The notes beneath the pieces were generated by a model. That model did no database searches and had not been told where the DNA came from. It saw nothing but the letters and a program-made list of their open reading frames with translations. The translations under genes were made by a program, and so were the position numbers. Of a stretch of 28,361 bases of DNA, positions 19,377-27,197 are shown one piece after another; position 1 is the first letter of the stretch; every line of letters starts with the position of its first letter. Source of the DNA: a virus; the IMG/VR virus record IMGVR_UViG_3300028027_000181, positions 1-28,361 of that record, one strand, 5' to 3'.

Positions 19377-19778
19377 CTAGTTTGCTATGACTGTGACCGA
19401 GAAGTCAGCAGCCAGGTATGTGGTATCGCTTATTGTCACAGACCCAACTGAGTCCATTGACACTACTCGGCAGTCGTAGGCATTTCCGCCGAGAGTCTTA
19501 TCTGATTCTACTGCATACTTGACACTACTATCCCCTGTCGAAATGTAGGAGTCGAGCCGTCTTTGTGCCTCACGCTCTGCAGCTCTGCCGACAATAACTG
19601 TGATTGTAAACAAGTAGCTGGTCATGCCGTTTGCATAGGCTCTGTCGTAGTTCACAGAGTTTAGAGAGACAACAGCAATAGGTGGGTTTGGAAGGTCAGG
19701 CACCTCAGCTGCTGTTCTTAGCCCAGGGATGGTTCCAAGGTTCTTAGCTAGGCCCTGCCTAATAAGGCTGATGCTCAT
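19377..19778 (-). CDS. Tail completion / tail terminator-like protein
   Basis: A 133-residue protein, ATG 19778 overlapping the connector stop as TAATG. IRQGLAKNLGTIPGLRTAAE, PNPPIAVV, then YLFTITVIVGRAAEREAQRR and LDSYIS follow the pattern of the tail-terminator (lambda U / gp17-like) family: an N-terminal helix, a P-x-P-x-x strand, then a strand-helix with basic residues. It caps the tail tube and joins it to the head. Context between connector and tube supports this. Confidence 0.8.
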   Translation of the reverse strand: MSISLIRQGLAKNLGTIPGLRTAAEVPDLPNPPIAVVSLNSVNYDRAYANGMTSYLFTITVIVGRAAEREAQRRLDSYISTGDSSVKYAVESDKTLGGNAYDCRVVSMDSVGSVTISDTTYLAADFSVTVIAN

Positions 19779-20377
19779 TAGCCGAAGTTTCTCATGATTC
19801 GGTAAGGCATCACTAGCTGCTCAACATCTGGGTCAAGGTAGCGGCTTACTCTGATTTGACCCATGTCACCCATGCCAAGAACGCCGAGGGGCGAGTCGAG
19901 TCTTTTGAAAAGTCTTGATGCCTGGATTATGGTTGCTTGCTTGACAGCAGTCGGCACAGATGCCCAGCCCCAGGTCGCGGTAATTCTTACAAGTGCCTGG
20001 TAGTCAACTACTGGCCAAGAGTAAGTGTTTACAGCTCGGATGCCGGTGTAAGGGTAGTAGAGGCCGTCAACTCTGCCGTTGACTGGCTCAAGCTGGTAGT
20101 CGGTTGCTGTCCACTCTGTGTAGGTGTCACCAATCTCATCGGTTGACTCAACCTTTGTCACAGTGATTGCGTCATCTATGATTAGGTTGATTGCATCCGT
20201 AGCAGCAAAGTTTCTGACAGCAGTGCCGGCGTTTGAAAAGGTGCGAGCTGTAAAGCCGTCAATCATTCTTGATGCTGACTCAATAGCTGTCTCAAGTAGT
20301 GTGTCATCTATGCTGTCGGTTATCCGAAGTGCAGCTTTGACATCTGAAAGTGTGGCATAGCCATTTGTGATTGCCAT
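19778..20377 (-). CDS. Head-tail connector (gp6/Ad1-like)
   Basis: A 199-residue protein with ATG 20377 and AGGAG just upstream. The opening YATLSDVKAALRITDSIDDT, LLETAIESASRMIDGFTART is the signature of the HK97 gp6/SPP1 gp15 connector family, whose helices dock beneath the portal as a 12-mer. The middle is strand-rich (TKVESTDEIGDTYTEWTATD, YSWPVVDYQALVRITATWGW), then another helix (VKQATIIQASRLFKRLDSPL). It starts the connector/tail part after the glycosylation cassette. Confidence 0.88.
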   Translation of the reverse strand: MAITNGYATLSDVKAALRITDSIDDTLLETAIESASRMIDGFTARTFSNAGTAVRNFAATDAINLIIDDAITVTKVESTDEIGDTYTEWTATDYQLEPVNGRVDGLYYPYTGIRAVNTYSWPVVDYQALVRITATWGWASVPTAVKQATIIQASRLFKRLDSPLGVLGMGDMGQIRVSRYLDPDVEQLVMPYRIMRNFG

Positions 20378-20389
20378 AATTCTCCTAGT

Positions 20390-20812
20390 CTAACGCCTAA
20401 AAAGCATACGCTCTTTGATGGCTGTTGAGCTGATGCCTTGAGTGTATGGGATGTAGATTAGGGCTATTTGTCTCTCATCAAGCCAGTCCTGGTCGAACTG
20501 CATCTGAGCGTGGTAGTCACGCCTAGCCCAGTCAGTTCCAATGGCGATGATGTCGGGCCATACTTGCTCGATGGTTGGCTTGCTGTCTGGTCCACCTAGG
20601 TTGGGCACTACCTTGTCAACATAACGACAAGATAACAGCACAGCCTCGCGGTCTGAGTAGCTTAGGACTGGTGGCTTGCCCTTGTATTCCTCAATAAACT
20701 CATCGGTGTTTAGGGATACGACAACAGGACCGAGCTCTGCACACCGTTGCAGGAACTTAGCGTGACCTGCGTGAAAAAGGTCAAAAGTGCCCCCTGTATA
20801 AACTAGCCCCAT
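20390..20812 (-). CDS. Nucleotidyltransferase, TagD/cytidylyltransferase-like
   Basis: A 140-residue enzyme that would form an activated CDP- or NDP-linked precursor from a phosphorylated alcohol or sugar. The nucleotide-binding motif GGTFDLFHAGH (7-17) is complete with the HxGH-type histidines H14 and H17. The C-terminal ISSTAIKER matches the I-S-S-T-x-I-x-x-R signature of TagD and RfaE-C enzymes. RDYHAQ and a conserved GTDWARRDY stretch lie between. It overlaps the GT2 gene by 10 nt, so its product probably feeds the two glycosyltransferases. Glycerol-3-phosphate cytidylyltransferase is the closest match by motif; the substrate is not proven. Confidence 0.87.
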   Translation of the reverse strand: MGLVYTGGTFDLFHAGHAKFLQRCAELGPVVVSLNTDEFIEEYKGKPPVLSYSDREAVLLSCRYVDKVVPNLGGPDSKPTIEQVWPDIIAIGTDWARRDYHAQMQFDQDWLDERQIALIYIPYTQGISSTAIKERMLFRR

Positions 20813-21450
20813 GAGTTTTCACGCCTTATCTTTAGGCTCCAGTTGCCCTCGCTGTAATCGTTGTTGACAACCTTAGAGTCAAACAAAGCGTTATTGTTTC
20901 TGTAGCTCACAGCGTTCTTGTGCTCATAGCCGGACTTTAGCGTTGAGCTGTTTTCATGGTGGACTATTGCCTCTATCCTTCTAACCGGCAACCCAGCGTT
21001 TCTGATTCGGCGTTCATAGTCATTGTCATCAAAGTAGAGGGGGTAAAGTCTCTCATCGTAAAGCCCCACTTCCTCAACTACCTTTTGGCCCAAAACAATG
21101 CAGGACCAGTCAGGCACAATGTGCGGAAAGCTCAAAGCATTTGCATCTGCATCCTCACAGATAATCTCCAAGGCACCCTCAGCAAACCAGGCATCATCAT
21201 TTACCAGTACCCAGTAAGGGGCATAGGGCGTTGACTTTACAATCAGGTTCCAAGCACCGACAAGGCCAAGGCCAAATGGCACTCTAATAAGCCAGAGGTT
21301 TTTTACCTTGTCTGGCTTTGTAGGGTTCCAGGTCTGAGTCCCAGAATTGTCAACAATCACCAGGTGCTCTACCGGGTAGTCAATGCTCTCAAGTAGTCTC
21401 TGGGCTAGGTCAAACCTTTTGAGGGTTGCAAAGCCTAGGACAGGAATCAC
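20803..21450 (-). CDS. Family 2-type glycosyltransferase
   Basis: Start placed at GTG 21450 because it overlaps the upstream stop as GTGA and the fold begins right there (VIPVLGFATLKRFDLAQRLL); ATG 21492 would add 14 residues within the previous gene. GT-A features: HLVIVDNSGTQTW, the acidic metal motif WVLVNDDAWF, the insertion FPHIVPDWSCIVLGQ, and YPLYFDDNDYERRIRNAGLP with the ED-like acidic catalytic region. About 215 residues, no membrane anchor. It probably transfers a sugar to a virion protein or a glycan precursor with the neighbouring GT4 and nucleotidyltransferase. Confidence 0.85.
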   Translation of the reverse strand: MIPVLGFATLKRFDLAQRLLESIDYPVEHLVIVDNSGTQTWNPTKPDKVKNLWLIRVPFGLGLVGAWNLIVKSTPYAPYWVLVNDDAWFAEGALEIICEDADANALSFPHIVPDWSCIVLGQKVVEEVGLYDERLYPLYFDDNDYERRIRNAGLPVRRIEAIVHHENSSTLKSGYEHKNAVSYRNNNALFDSKVVNNDYSEGNWSLKIRRENSWG

Positions 21451-22628
21451 TTGAGCAGTTTCTTTAGTACCGGCATCCAGTTTTCTTGCCAAACCTTTTC
21501 ATGGTCAAAGGCTTTAGCAAACTCAACAGCCTTAGCAGACTTGTTTTTGCCCTTGGCGTAAGCCTGTTCTAAAGCCTCTACTATCTCTGGTACAGAAGGG
21601 ATGTTCCAGAATGAGTGCTGTGCTGGGTCATAAAGGGGCTGGCCAGATACTGCCCAACCATCTCCAACTAGCTCAGGTGAGGCAGCAAACTTGCTCACAA
21701 TTACTGGCACACCACAGGCCTGAGCCTCGATTGTCGGAATACCAAACCCTTCGCCATAGCTGGTTGCAAGCATGACATCCCAGCTTGAGTAGATTCCAGC
21801 CAAGGTAGATTGCGGCATCCCATAGCGGTAAGCCAGTGGGTCTGGGAAAGTCATGTTATCTACTGGGATACCTAGCAACTGACCAAGAGCCATTAGGTTC
21901 CAGCCATGAGGTGAGCTTGGGTCTGCATGAATGTAAAGCATTGCATCTGGGTGCTTACGAGCAAACATTGCAAAAGCCATCATGTTCTCTGAGTAAGCCT
22001 TGCGGTGCAAGATGCCCGATGACTTGTTAGCAGCGTTCATGCCGACTACAAAGCGGCCATCCTCAAAGCCCATGTATTCATCAACTGCCAGGCCGTCAAT
22101 CTTGTCTGTCTGCTTGAATACCTTGGTGTCAATGCTGTGGGGGATGTAATGGCCCTCAACACCTGCCTTGTTTATCTGCTCTAGGCCAAACTTGCTCATG
22201 GCAAGAGGCGTGACATTTTCTTTTTGTAGCCATTTCAATACTGCTGGTGGAATTGGGTTGTGGTCAATCGGTGTCCAGCTTGCAATCGGGATTGTGTCAA
22301 AGCCCTTGGAGTTTAGAACCCAGACGTCGTAAAGAGTGATTAGCAGGTCTGGTTGGTCAGGGTTGAGTGCTTTCCAGTGCTTGTGGTGAGCTGGTGTGAC
22401 ATCGTTTGAGTACGACTCAGAGCCTCTGGCATAAATTGGAATCTCGCCATACTCGGTGTGATAAATGGTGTTGATGCCCTCATGCCCATAGTTAGACAGA
22501 GCTGCGACATTGGCACCATCACGCTTTAGCAGTTTGACCAAGGCTTCTGTGGCTTGGCCGTATCCTGTTGGCTGTCCTGGTGAGTTGCTAAAGACAGATA
22601 CAGTGCCTTTTAGTTTTTTCTTGCTCAT
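21447..22628 (-). CDS. Family 4-type glycosyltransferase
   Basis: A 393-residue retaining glycosyltransferase with GT-B fold; ATG 22628 with GAGAGAAAGAA upstream. The N-terminal half shows SNSPGQPTGYGQATEALVKL (the G-x-G-Y-G loop) and PIASWTPIDHNPIPP. The C-terminal donor site shows RFVVGMNAANKSSG and TSYGEGFGIPTIEAQACGVP, including the E-x7-E motif of GT4. It follows the terminator after the capsid gene and begins a three-gene glycosylation operon. Donor and acceptor unknown; capsid or tail glycosylation is the likely purpose, as described in some mycobacteriophages. Confidence 0.9.
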   Translation of the reverse strand: MSKKKLKGTVSVFSNSPGQPTGYGQATEALVKLLKRDGANVAALSNYGHEGINTIYHTEYGEIPIYARGSESYSNDVTPAHHKHWKALNPDQPDLLITLYDVWVLNSKGFDTIPIASWTPIDHNPIPPAVLKWLQKENVTPLAMSKFGLEQINKAGVEGHYIPHSIDTKVFKQTDKIDGLAVDEYMGFEDGRFVVGMNAANKSSGILHRKAYSENMMAFAMFARKHPDAMLYIHADPSSPHGWNLMALGQLLGIPVDNMTFPDPLAYRYGMPQSTLAGIYSSWDVMLATSYGEGFGIPTIEAQACGVPVIVSKFAASPELVGDGWAVSGQPLYDPAQHSFWNIPSVPEIVEALEQAYAKGKNKSAKAVEFAKAFDHEKVWQENWMPVLKKLLK

Positions 22629-22660
22629 GTAGGTTCTTTCTCTCTTGCGATAATCCTAGC

Positions 22661-22701
22661 AAAAGACAAGCCCCAAGCGAACCTACACGCTTGGGGCTTG
22701 T
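22661..22701 (-). terminator. Strong intrinsic terminator after the major capsid gene
   Basis: On the minus strand ACAAGCCCCAAGCG (22688-22701) and CGCTTGGGGCTTGT (22666-22679) form a perfect 14-bp stem with an 8-nt loop, followed by CTTTTGC. It lies 20 nt after the capsid stop. Confidence 0.85.
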
Positions 22702-22720
22702 CAGCTTTTGTGCTAAGGGT

Positions 22721-23869
22721 TTAGCTTGCTCCACCCTTGAAGTAGCCAATGTGGGTTGCGTGGGTTAGTCCACCGTCAACACGCATTAGGCCTCGGTAGG
22801 TCACAGTGTCAGTGTTGAAAGCGAAGTCAGCTGACTGGTCAACTCTCATACCACCTGCAACGCGAACCTTGAATGATGGCAAGTGTCCGAACAATACTGA
22901 CTTAGCAGCAGTTCCAACAGCAGCAACATTTGGGTTCTCGTAGACATTGTAGCCAAGCAAGGTTGCTGGCTGTCCTGGGACTGCAGAGTTGGTCCAGATG
23001 TAGTTTCCTGCACCATCCTTTAGCTTGCGAGCTGCTGCGATACCTGTCTTGCTCATCATGAAACCAAGACCTGGCAGTACGCGAGCACCGTCAGCGATTC
23101 CGTAAACAAGGTCAATTAGGTTCTCGTATGAAGCTGCACCAGAAACTCCGGTTCCACCAGTCACTACTGAACCAGCAGCGGTTGATAGCTTTGTGGTTAG
23201 AACATCGTTAACCTTTAGACCAAGTGAGGTTCCAAGCTGCTGTGCAATGTAGCTGGTGATGTCGAATCCAGCGTCAGAAACAAGTTCCTGAGCTACCTGA
23301 ACTAGAGCACCGTACTTCTCAGCACCAAGAGTGATGGATGAGAATGTTGGGTTTGACTCAGAGATGGTTCCTGCTGCTGCAACTGAACCAGAGGTTGAAG
23401 TCGCTGTGACAGTCGGGATGACCAAATTTTCTCCGCTGGTGGTGTTGAATACCTCAGAGGTAGTTAGCATTGGGCCAACTAGCTGTGCGATAGCAAATAC
23501 CTGGTCGTAGAAGCTCTGACCAACAGTGTTAGCAGATGGGACTAGTGTGCGTAGTTCACGAGTAAATTCGTGTCCACGAGTTTCACCCATAGCGATTGAG
23601 CGAAGGATGTCAGCGTCAGTGTTTACTGCTGCTGTTGATGGTGCAAATGAAGCGGCTGCCTCAGCTGCACGAGCCTCACGCTCAGAGATTGAGCGAGCGG
23701 TTGAGATAGCTGTGTCGGCTGAGTCAATGTCAGCCTCGATACGAGCAATCTTTTGGTTTTCTTCTGCTGATAGACCACGCTTTTCAGCCTCTGCGAAGTC
23801 TAGGACTTCTCTTGCCTGAGCAATGAGGTTGTTGCGAGCGTCAATCTGTGACTTGATAAAGTCTGACAT
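22721..23869 (-). CDS. Major capsid protein, HK97 fold
   Basis: Start is ATG 23869 (MSDFIKSQIDARNNLIAQAR) with AGGAG 5 nt before it; a longer in-frame reading to a GTG at 23941 covers the direct repeats and is not used. The 382-residue product has an N-terminal coiled-coil delta/scaffolding segment (residues 1-75, EARAAEAAA at the end), then the HK97 core: VGQSFYDQVFAIAQ, SENLVIPTVTATS-like ENLVIPTVTATS, TLGAEKYGALVQVAQELVSD, DITSYIAQQLG, LLGYNVYENPNV and the C-terminal VRVAGGMRVDQSADFAFNTD. It forms the icosahedral shell. The coiled coil would be removed by the upstream protease. Terminators on both sides make it probably monocistronic. Confidence 0.95.
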   Translation of the reverse strand: MSDFIKSQIDARNNLIAQAREVLDFAEAEKRGLSAEENQKIARIEADIDSADTAISTARSISEREARAAEAAASFAPSTAAVNTDADILRSIAMGETRGHEFTRELRTLVPSANTVGQSFYDQVFAIAQLVGPMLTTSEVFNTTSGENLVIPTVTATSTSGSVAAAGTISESNPTFSSITLGAEKYGALVQVAQELVSDAGFDITSYIAQQLGTSLGLKVNDVLTTKLSTAAGSVVTGGTGVSGAASYENLIDLVYGIADGARVLPGLGFMMSKTGIAAARKLKDGAGNYIWTNSAVPGQPATLLGYNVYENPNVAAVGTAAKSVLFGHLPSFKVRVAGGMRVDQSADFAFNTDTVTYRGLMRVDGGLTHATHIGYFKGGAS

Positions 23870-23903
23870 GATTCTCCTGTAATTTGATTGAATGAGGGGT
23901 TCT

Positions 23904-23946
23904 GCGGTGCTGACACTCAACAGATACAGCGGTGCTGACACTCAAC
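23904..23946 (-). repeat. Two 18-bp direct repeats upstream of the capsid gene
   Basis: On the minus strand GTTGAGTGTCAGCACCGC occurs twice, at 23929-23946 and 23904-23921, 25 bp apart, between the upstream terminator and the capsid ribosome binding site. No good -10/-35 pair is visible among them. Because transcription should stop at the terminator, the repeats are candidate binding sites for a late activator or part of a non-canonical promoter. Confidence 0.6.
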
Positions 23947-23970
23947 TGCTACTCATAAGTTTATAGGCAC

Positions 23971-24008
23971 AAAAAAACCCCAGCTCAGGAAGGGGAACCG
24001 AGCTGGGG
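23971..24008 (-). terminator. Intrinsic terminator upstream of the major capsid gene
   Basis: On the minus strand CCCCAGCTC (24000-24008) and GAGCTGGGG (23978-23986) form a perfect 9-bp stem with a 13-nt loop, followed by TTTTTTT (23971-23977). It lies 13 nt after the 58-residue gene and separates the portal-protease transcript from the capsid gene. Confidence 0.85.
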
Positions 24009-24021
24009 CGAAAGAAACTAG

Positions 24022-24198
24022 TTAGCGAGTTTCTTTACTGTCAACAATCCTAACCTCTTTGGCTGGGTTGACTGAGTTTTTGTTGTCTAGCTCCCAGACT
24101 GCCTGAGCAAAGTCATCTGCTAGGTCTTTGATGATGCCTGTTGATGGGTTGCCAGCTGCCTTTAGTAGAGCTGCTTTGATTTCATCTTTGGTTGCCAT
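24022..24198 (-). CDS. Small acidic hypothetical protein (58 aa) between protease and capsid
   Basis: ATG 24196-24198, 2 nt after the protease stop, to TAA 24022-24024. The product starts MATKDEIKAALLKAAGNPST and continues with a helix (GIIKDLADDFAQAVWEL) and a charged tail (NSVNPAKEVRIVDSKETR). Short proteins of this kind are frequent between protease and capsid genes in actinophages. It could be a small scaffold or decoration factor. The ribosome binding site is weak, suggesting coupling to the protease gene. Confidence 0.72.
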   Translation of the reverse strand: MATKDEIKAALLKAAGNPSTGIIKDLADDFAQAVWELDNKNSVNPAKEVRIVDSKETR

Positions 24199-24200
24199 TT

Positions 24201-25766
24201 TTAGATTCCTTTGAGTAATAGGTCGAATTGCTTTTTCTTTAGGTCTAGCAAGTCAAGGCCGTTGTCAATAACTTCCTCAACCTCTGGGTTGGACTTGAGC
24301 TTATTTACAACACCAGTGATTAGCTCTGCACTTGCCTCATCTAGTTCCTCACCGGACTCAAGCTTTAGCAAAGCCTCAGCTAGGTCATCGGCGTTGATGG
24401 TTGGGGGTGCAGACCTCACTGATGCAGTTGTAGCCTTGTATGCTCCAAAACTTACAATACTTGCCTCGAAAAGTCTTACTGATTCTAGGGTTCTTGTCTG
24501 ACCGTCTCGTGACCATGAGTCTTTGATGACATTGAAGCCAAAAGACATTTCATTTATTACATTGGTCCTCAAAAGCTCTGCGACATCGCGGCCTCTGGTT
24601 GTGTTAGGTAGCTTTGCTGTGACCTTTAGGCCAATCTCATCCTCAACAAGTTGCATGGTGCCACCTCTTAGAGATGCAAGTGGCTCACCTGCGTCATGGT
24701 TCCAAAGGAGCTTTACTTCATTGCGTGACTGTAGGGAACGCTTGAAGGCACCTGGTGCAACATACTCAATAAACCCACCAAGGTCCTCGGATGGAGAGTT
24801 GAAAACGGATGCATAACCAGTAAAGCTCATGCCATCACCCTCAGCTCTTACTTCAAACTGAGTGCTGTTGACTCTTACCTCTGGCTCTCTTGATTCTGGC
24901 TGAACGCCGTCAATCTTTAGGGCAATAGCTCTTGCCACATCTAGCCACTTATTTTCTGTATTCATCCTGTTGGTTTCCTCTGCTCTGATTCTAGCAACCA
25001 CTGAGTCAGCGTAGTCTTTTGTGCGTTGTGCGGCTCGCTTTGTTGGCCCTGAACCCCAAAGCAAATGTGCAACAACACCGGCTGATGGGTAGTTATCTGA
25101 TTCTGGGTTTGCATCCGGGGCATCTAGGTCAACAAGATGGCGAGCAATCCAGGCAGCAATCCTGACCCATTTGTCATCGCTGACTGTGCCCTCTGCCATC
25201 GCTCTAGCTTCGCGAATAGTGCCAGGTGTGACACCATCTCCAGCTAGACCTTGCTCGTAATACTCAAGTCCTCGGCGAGCTGCTGCCCTCATGTAGGCAG
25301 GGGCCTCTTGGTTGATGGCTCGCTCGTTTGGTTCCTCTAATGCAACTGGCTCATCCTCAACATAGTTTGGGTCAGTTTCCTCATCCAGCTCAACCTCAAC
25401 AGCAATCATCTTTGGGGTTGGTATCTTTTCCAGCTGGAATACATTTATGACCATCAGCTTGTCGGTTGGCTCAAAAATGCCATCCTCGTACTCAAAAAGC
25501 TTGACTACTGCATAGTCATTTTGAACCTCTACAACCTGTGCTGCAACTCTAGGGTCTAAGGGGGCCCAAGAAACAAAGTCTCCAACTTGGAGTAAACCAA
25601 TGGCTGCTCGCTCGCCTAGAAACTCTGTCTTTTCAGCAAGGCTGATAGCTACTGCCTGGTCAATCGCTGACTCTTTAGAATCGTGACAAGCAATTAGCTC
25701 GCCATTTTCCTTCTCAACAGCCCAATTTGGGCACTCTGAGTTTTCCTGCGTAATGTAATAGGGCAT
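24201..25766 (-). CDS. Capsid maturation protease with large N-terminal extension (521 aa)
   Basis: Start set at ATG 25766, which overlaps the upstream stop as TAATG; an in-frame start at 25796 would add ten residues inside the previous gene. Three parts are visible: residues 1-115 (MPYYITQENSECPNWAVEKE, then an SH3-like strand set QVGDFVSW); 150-265, a helical domain found in other phage structural proteins (YMRAAARRGLEYYEQG, TIREARAMAEG, GVVAHLLWGSGPTKRA); and 310-450, an S78 prohead protease with FTGYASVFN, H357 in LLWNHDAG and S408 in INEMSFGF. A helical acidic tail follows. It processes the capsid scaffold during head maturation. The family's usual length is about 200 residues. Confidence 0.87.
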   Translation of the reverse strand: MPYYITQENSECPNWAVEKENGELIACHDSKESAIDQAVAISLAEKTEFLGERAAIGLLQVGDFVSWAPLDPRVAAQVVEVQNDYAVVKLFEYEDGIFEPTDKLMVINVFQLEKIPTPKMIAVEVELDEETDPNYVEDEPVALEEPNERAINQEAPAYMRAAARRGLEYYEQGLAGDGVTPGTIREARAMAEGTVSDDKWVRIAAWIARHLVDLDAPDANPESDNYPSAGVVAHLLWGSGPTKRAAQRTKDYADSVVARIRAEETNRMNTENKWLDVARAIALKIDGVQPESREPEVRVNSTQFEVRAEGDGMSFTGYASVFNSPSEDLGGFIEYVAPGAFKRSLQSRNEVKLLWNHDAGEPLASLRGGTMQLVEDEIGLKVTAKLPNTTRGRDVAELLRTNVINEMSFGFNVIKDSWSRDGQTRTLESVRLFEASIVSFGAYKATTASVRSAPPTINADDLAEALLKLESGEELDEASAELITGVVNKLKSNPEVEEVIDNGLDLLDLKKKQFDLLLKGI

Positions 25767-26031
25767 TATTTGACCACCAGTATTCTTAGATTGCAATCTT
25801 GATTTGCGATTGCATACAGTTCATCCATTGGAAGTAGCTGCACAGTTCCAGTTGCAGTTGCGACAGCGTGCATACCATTAGTCAAAGTGACATCTGGGCC
25901 ACCAACAAAAATCTCATGATTCTGATTGTGCTCGTGGTTGTGAATACAGACGTGCTGCACCCCAACACTTGCTGGAACTACTAAAGTCCTAACATTGGCT
26001 AAAAGGTTATAGCCATAAGTTTGCACTGTCA

Positions 26032-26032
<1 letters not shown>
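25766..26032 (-). CDS. Small beta-rich head-module protein (88 aa)
   Basis: ATG 26032 overlaps the collagen-like gene stop as TAATG. Strand-rich sequence LANVRTLVVPASVGVQHVCI, HNHEHNQNHEIFVGGPDVTL and GTVQLLPMDELYAIAN ends in LRILVVK. The His/Asn cluster HNHEHNQNHE is distinctive and may bind metal or form a trimer axis. Such small proteins often act as decoration or fibre-base subunits. The place between the collagen-like fibre and protease suggests a virion role. No named family. Confidence 0.7.
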
Positions 26033-26852
<820 letters not shown>

Positions 26853-26856
<4 letters not shown>

Positions 26857-27197
26857 CTTGTGACATTGCCTGTCACTACAAATGAGCCCTCAAGCAATCT
26901 AGTCACCACTCCACCTGAGCTGATTTCTAAGTCATAAGAGTAAGCACCAGCAGCTACAGCAGATGAGGCACTGCTTGAGATAACAACGCCGATAGTTCCG
27001 GCAGTTCCGCCAAGAGTGATGCCAGTTCCGTTAGTCAAGCTGATTAGAGCTGTGCTTGCATCGTAAGACTCTCGGACCTGCATTGCAGCGGTGTAGCTGG
27101 TTAGGTTTAGAGGTGCGTTGTTGACATTTATAGTAAAGGTGCGGTCAAAGGTTGCACCCTGTGGGCAAACAATGTTGTAAGTGCCTGGGTTTATCAT
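26853..27197 (-). CDS. Ig-like/BppU-N-type structural protein (114 aa)
   Basis: ATG 27197 overlaps the portal stop as [45 protein letters not shown] and [20 protein letters not shown] then [20 protein letters not shown] form a beta-sandwich pattern like the BppU N-terminal or phage Ig-like structural domains (D-x-T-F, strand, A-x-x-x-R, A-G-x-Y-x-Y-D-L). It is coupled to the collagen-like gene and probably forms its base or docking partner on the virion. Confidence 0.75.

Noticed and set aside
23869-23941. Longer capsid N-terminus from GTG 23941
   Set aside because: The extra 24 codons are made of the duplicated 18-bp repeats, whereas ATG 23869 has an excellent AGGAG site at the right distance.
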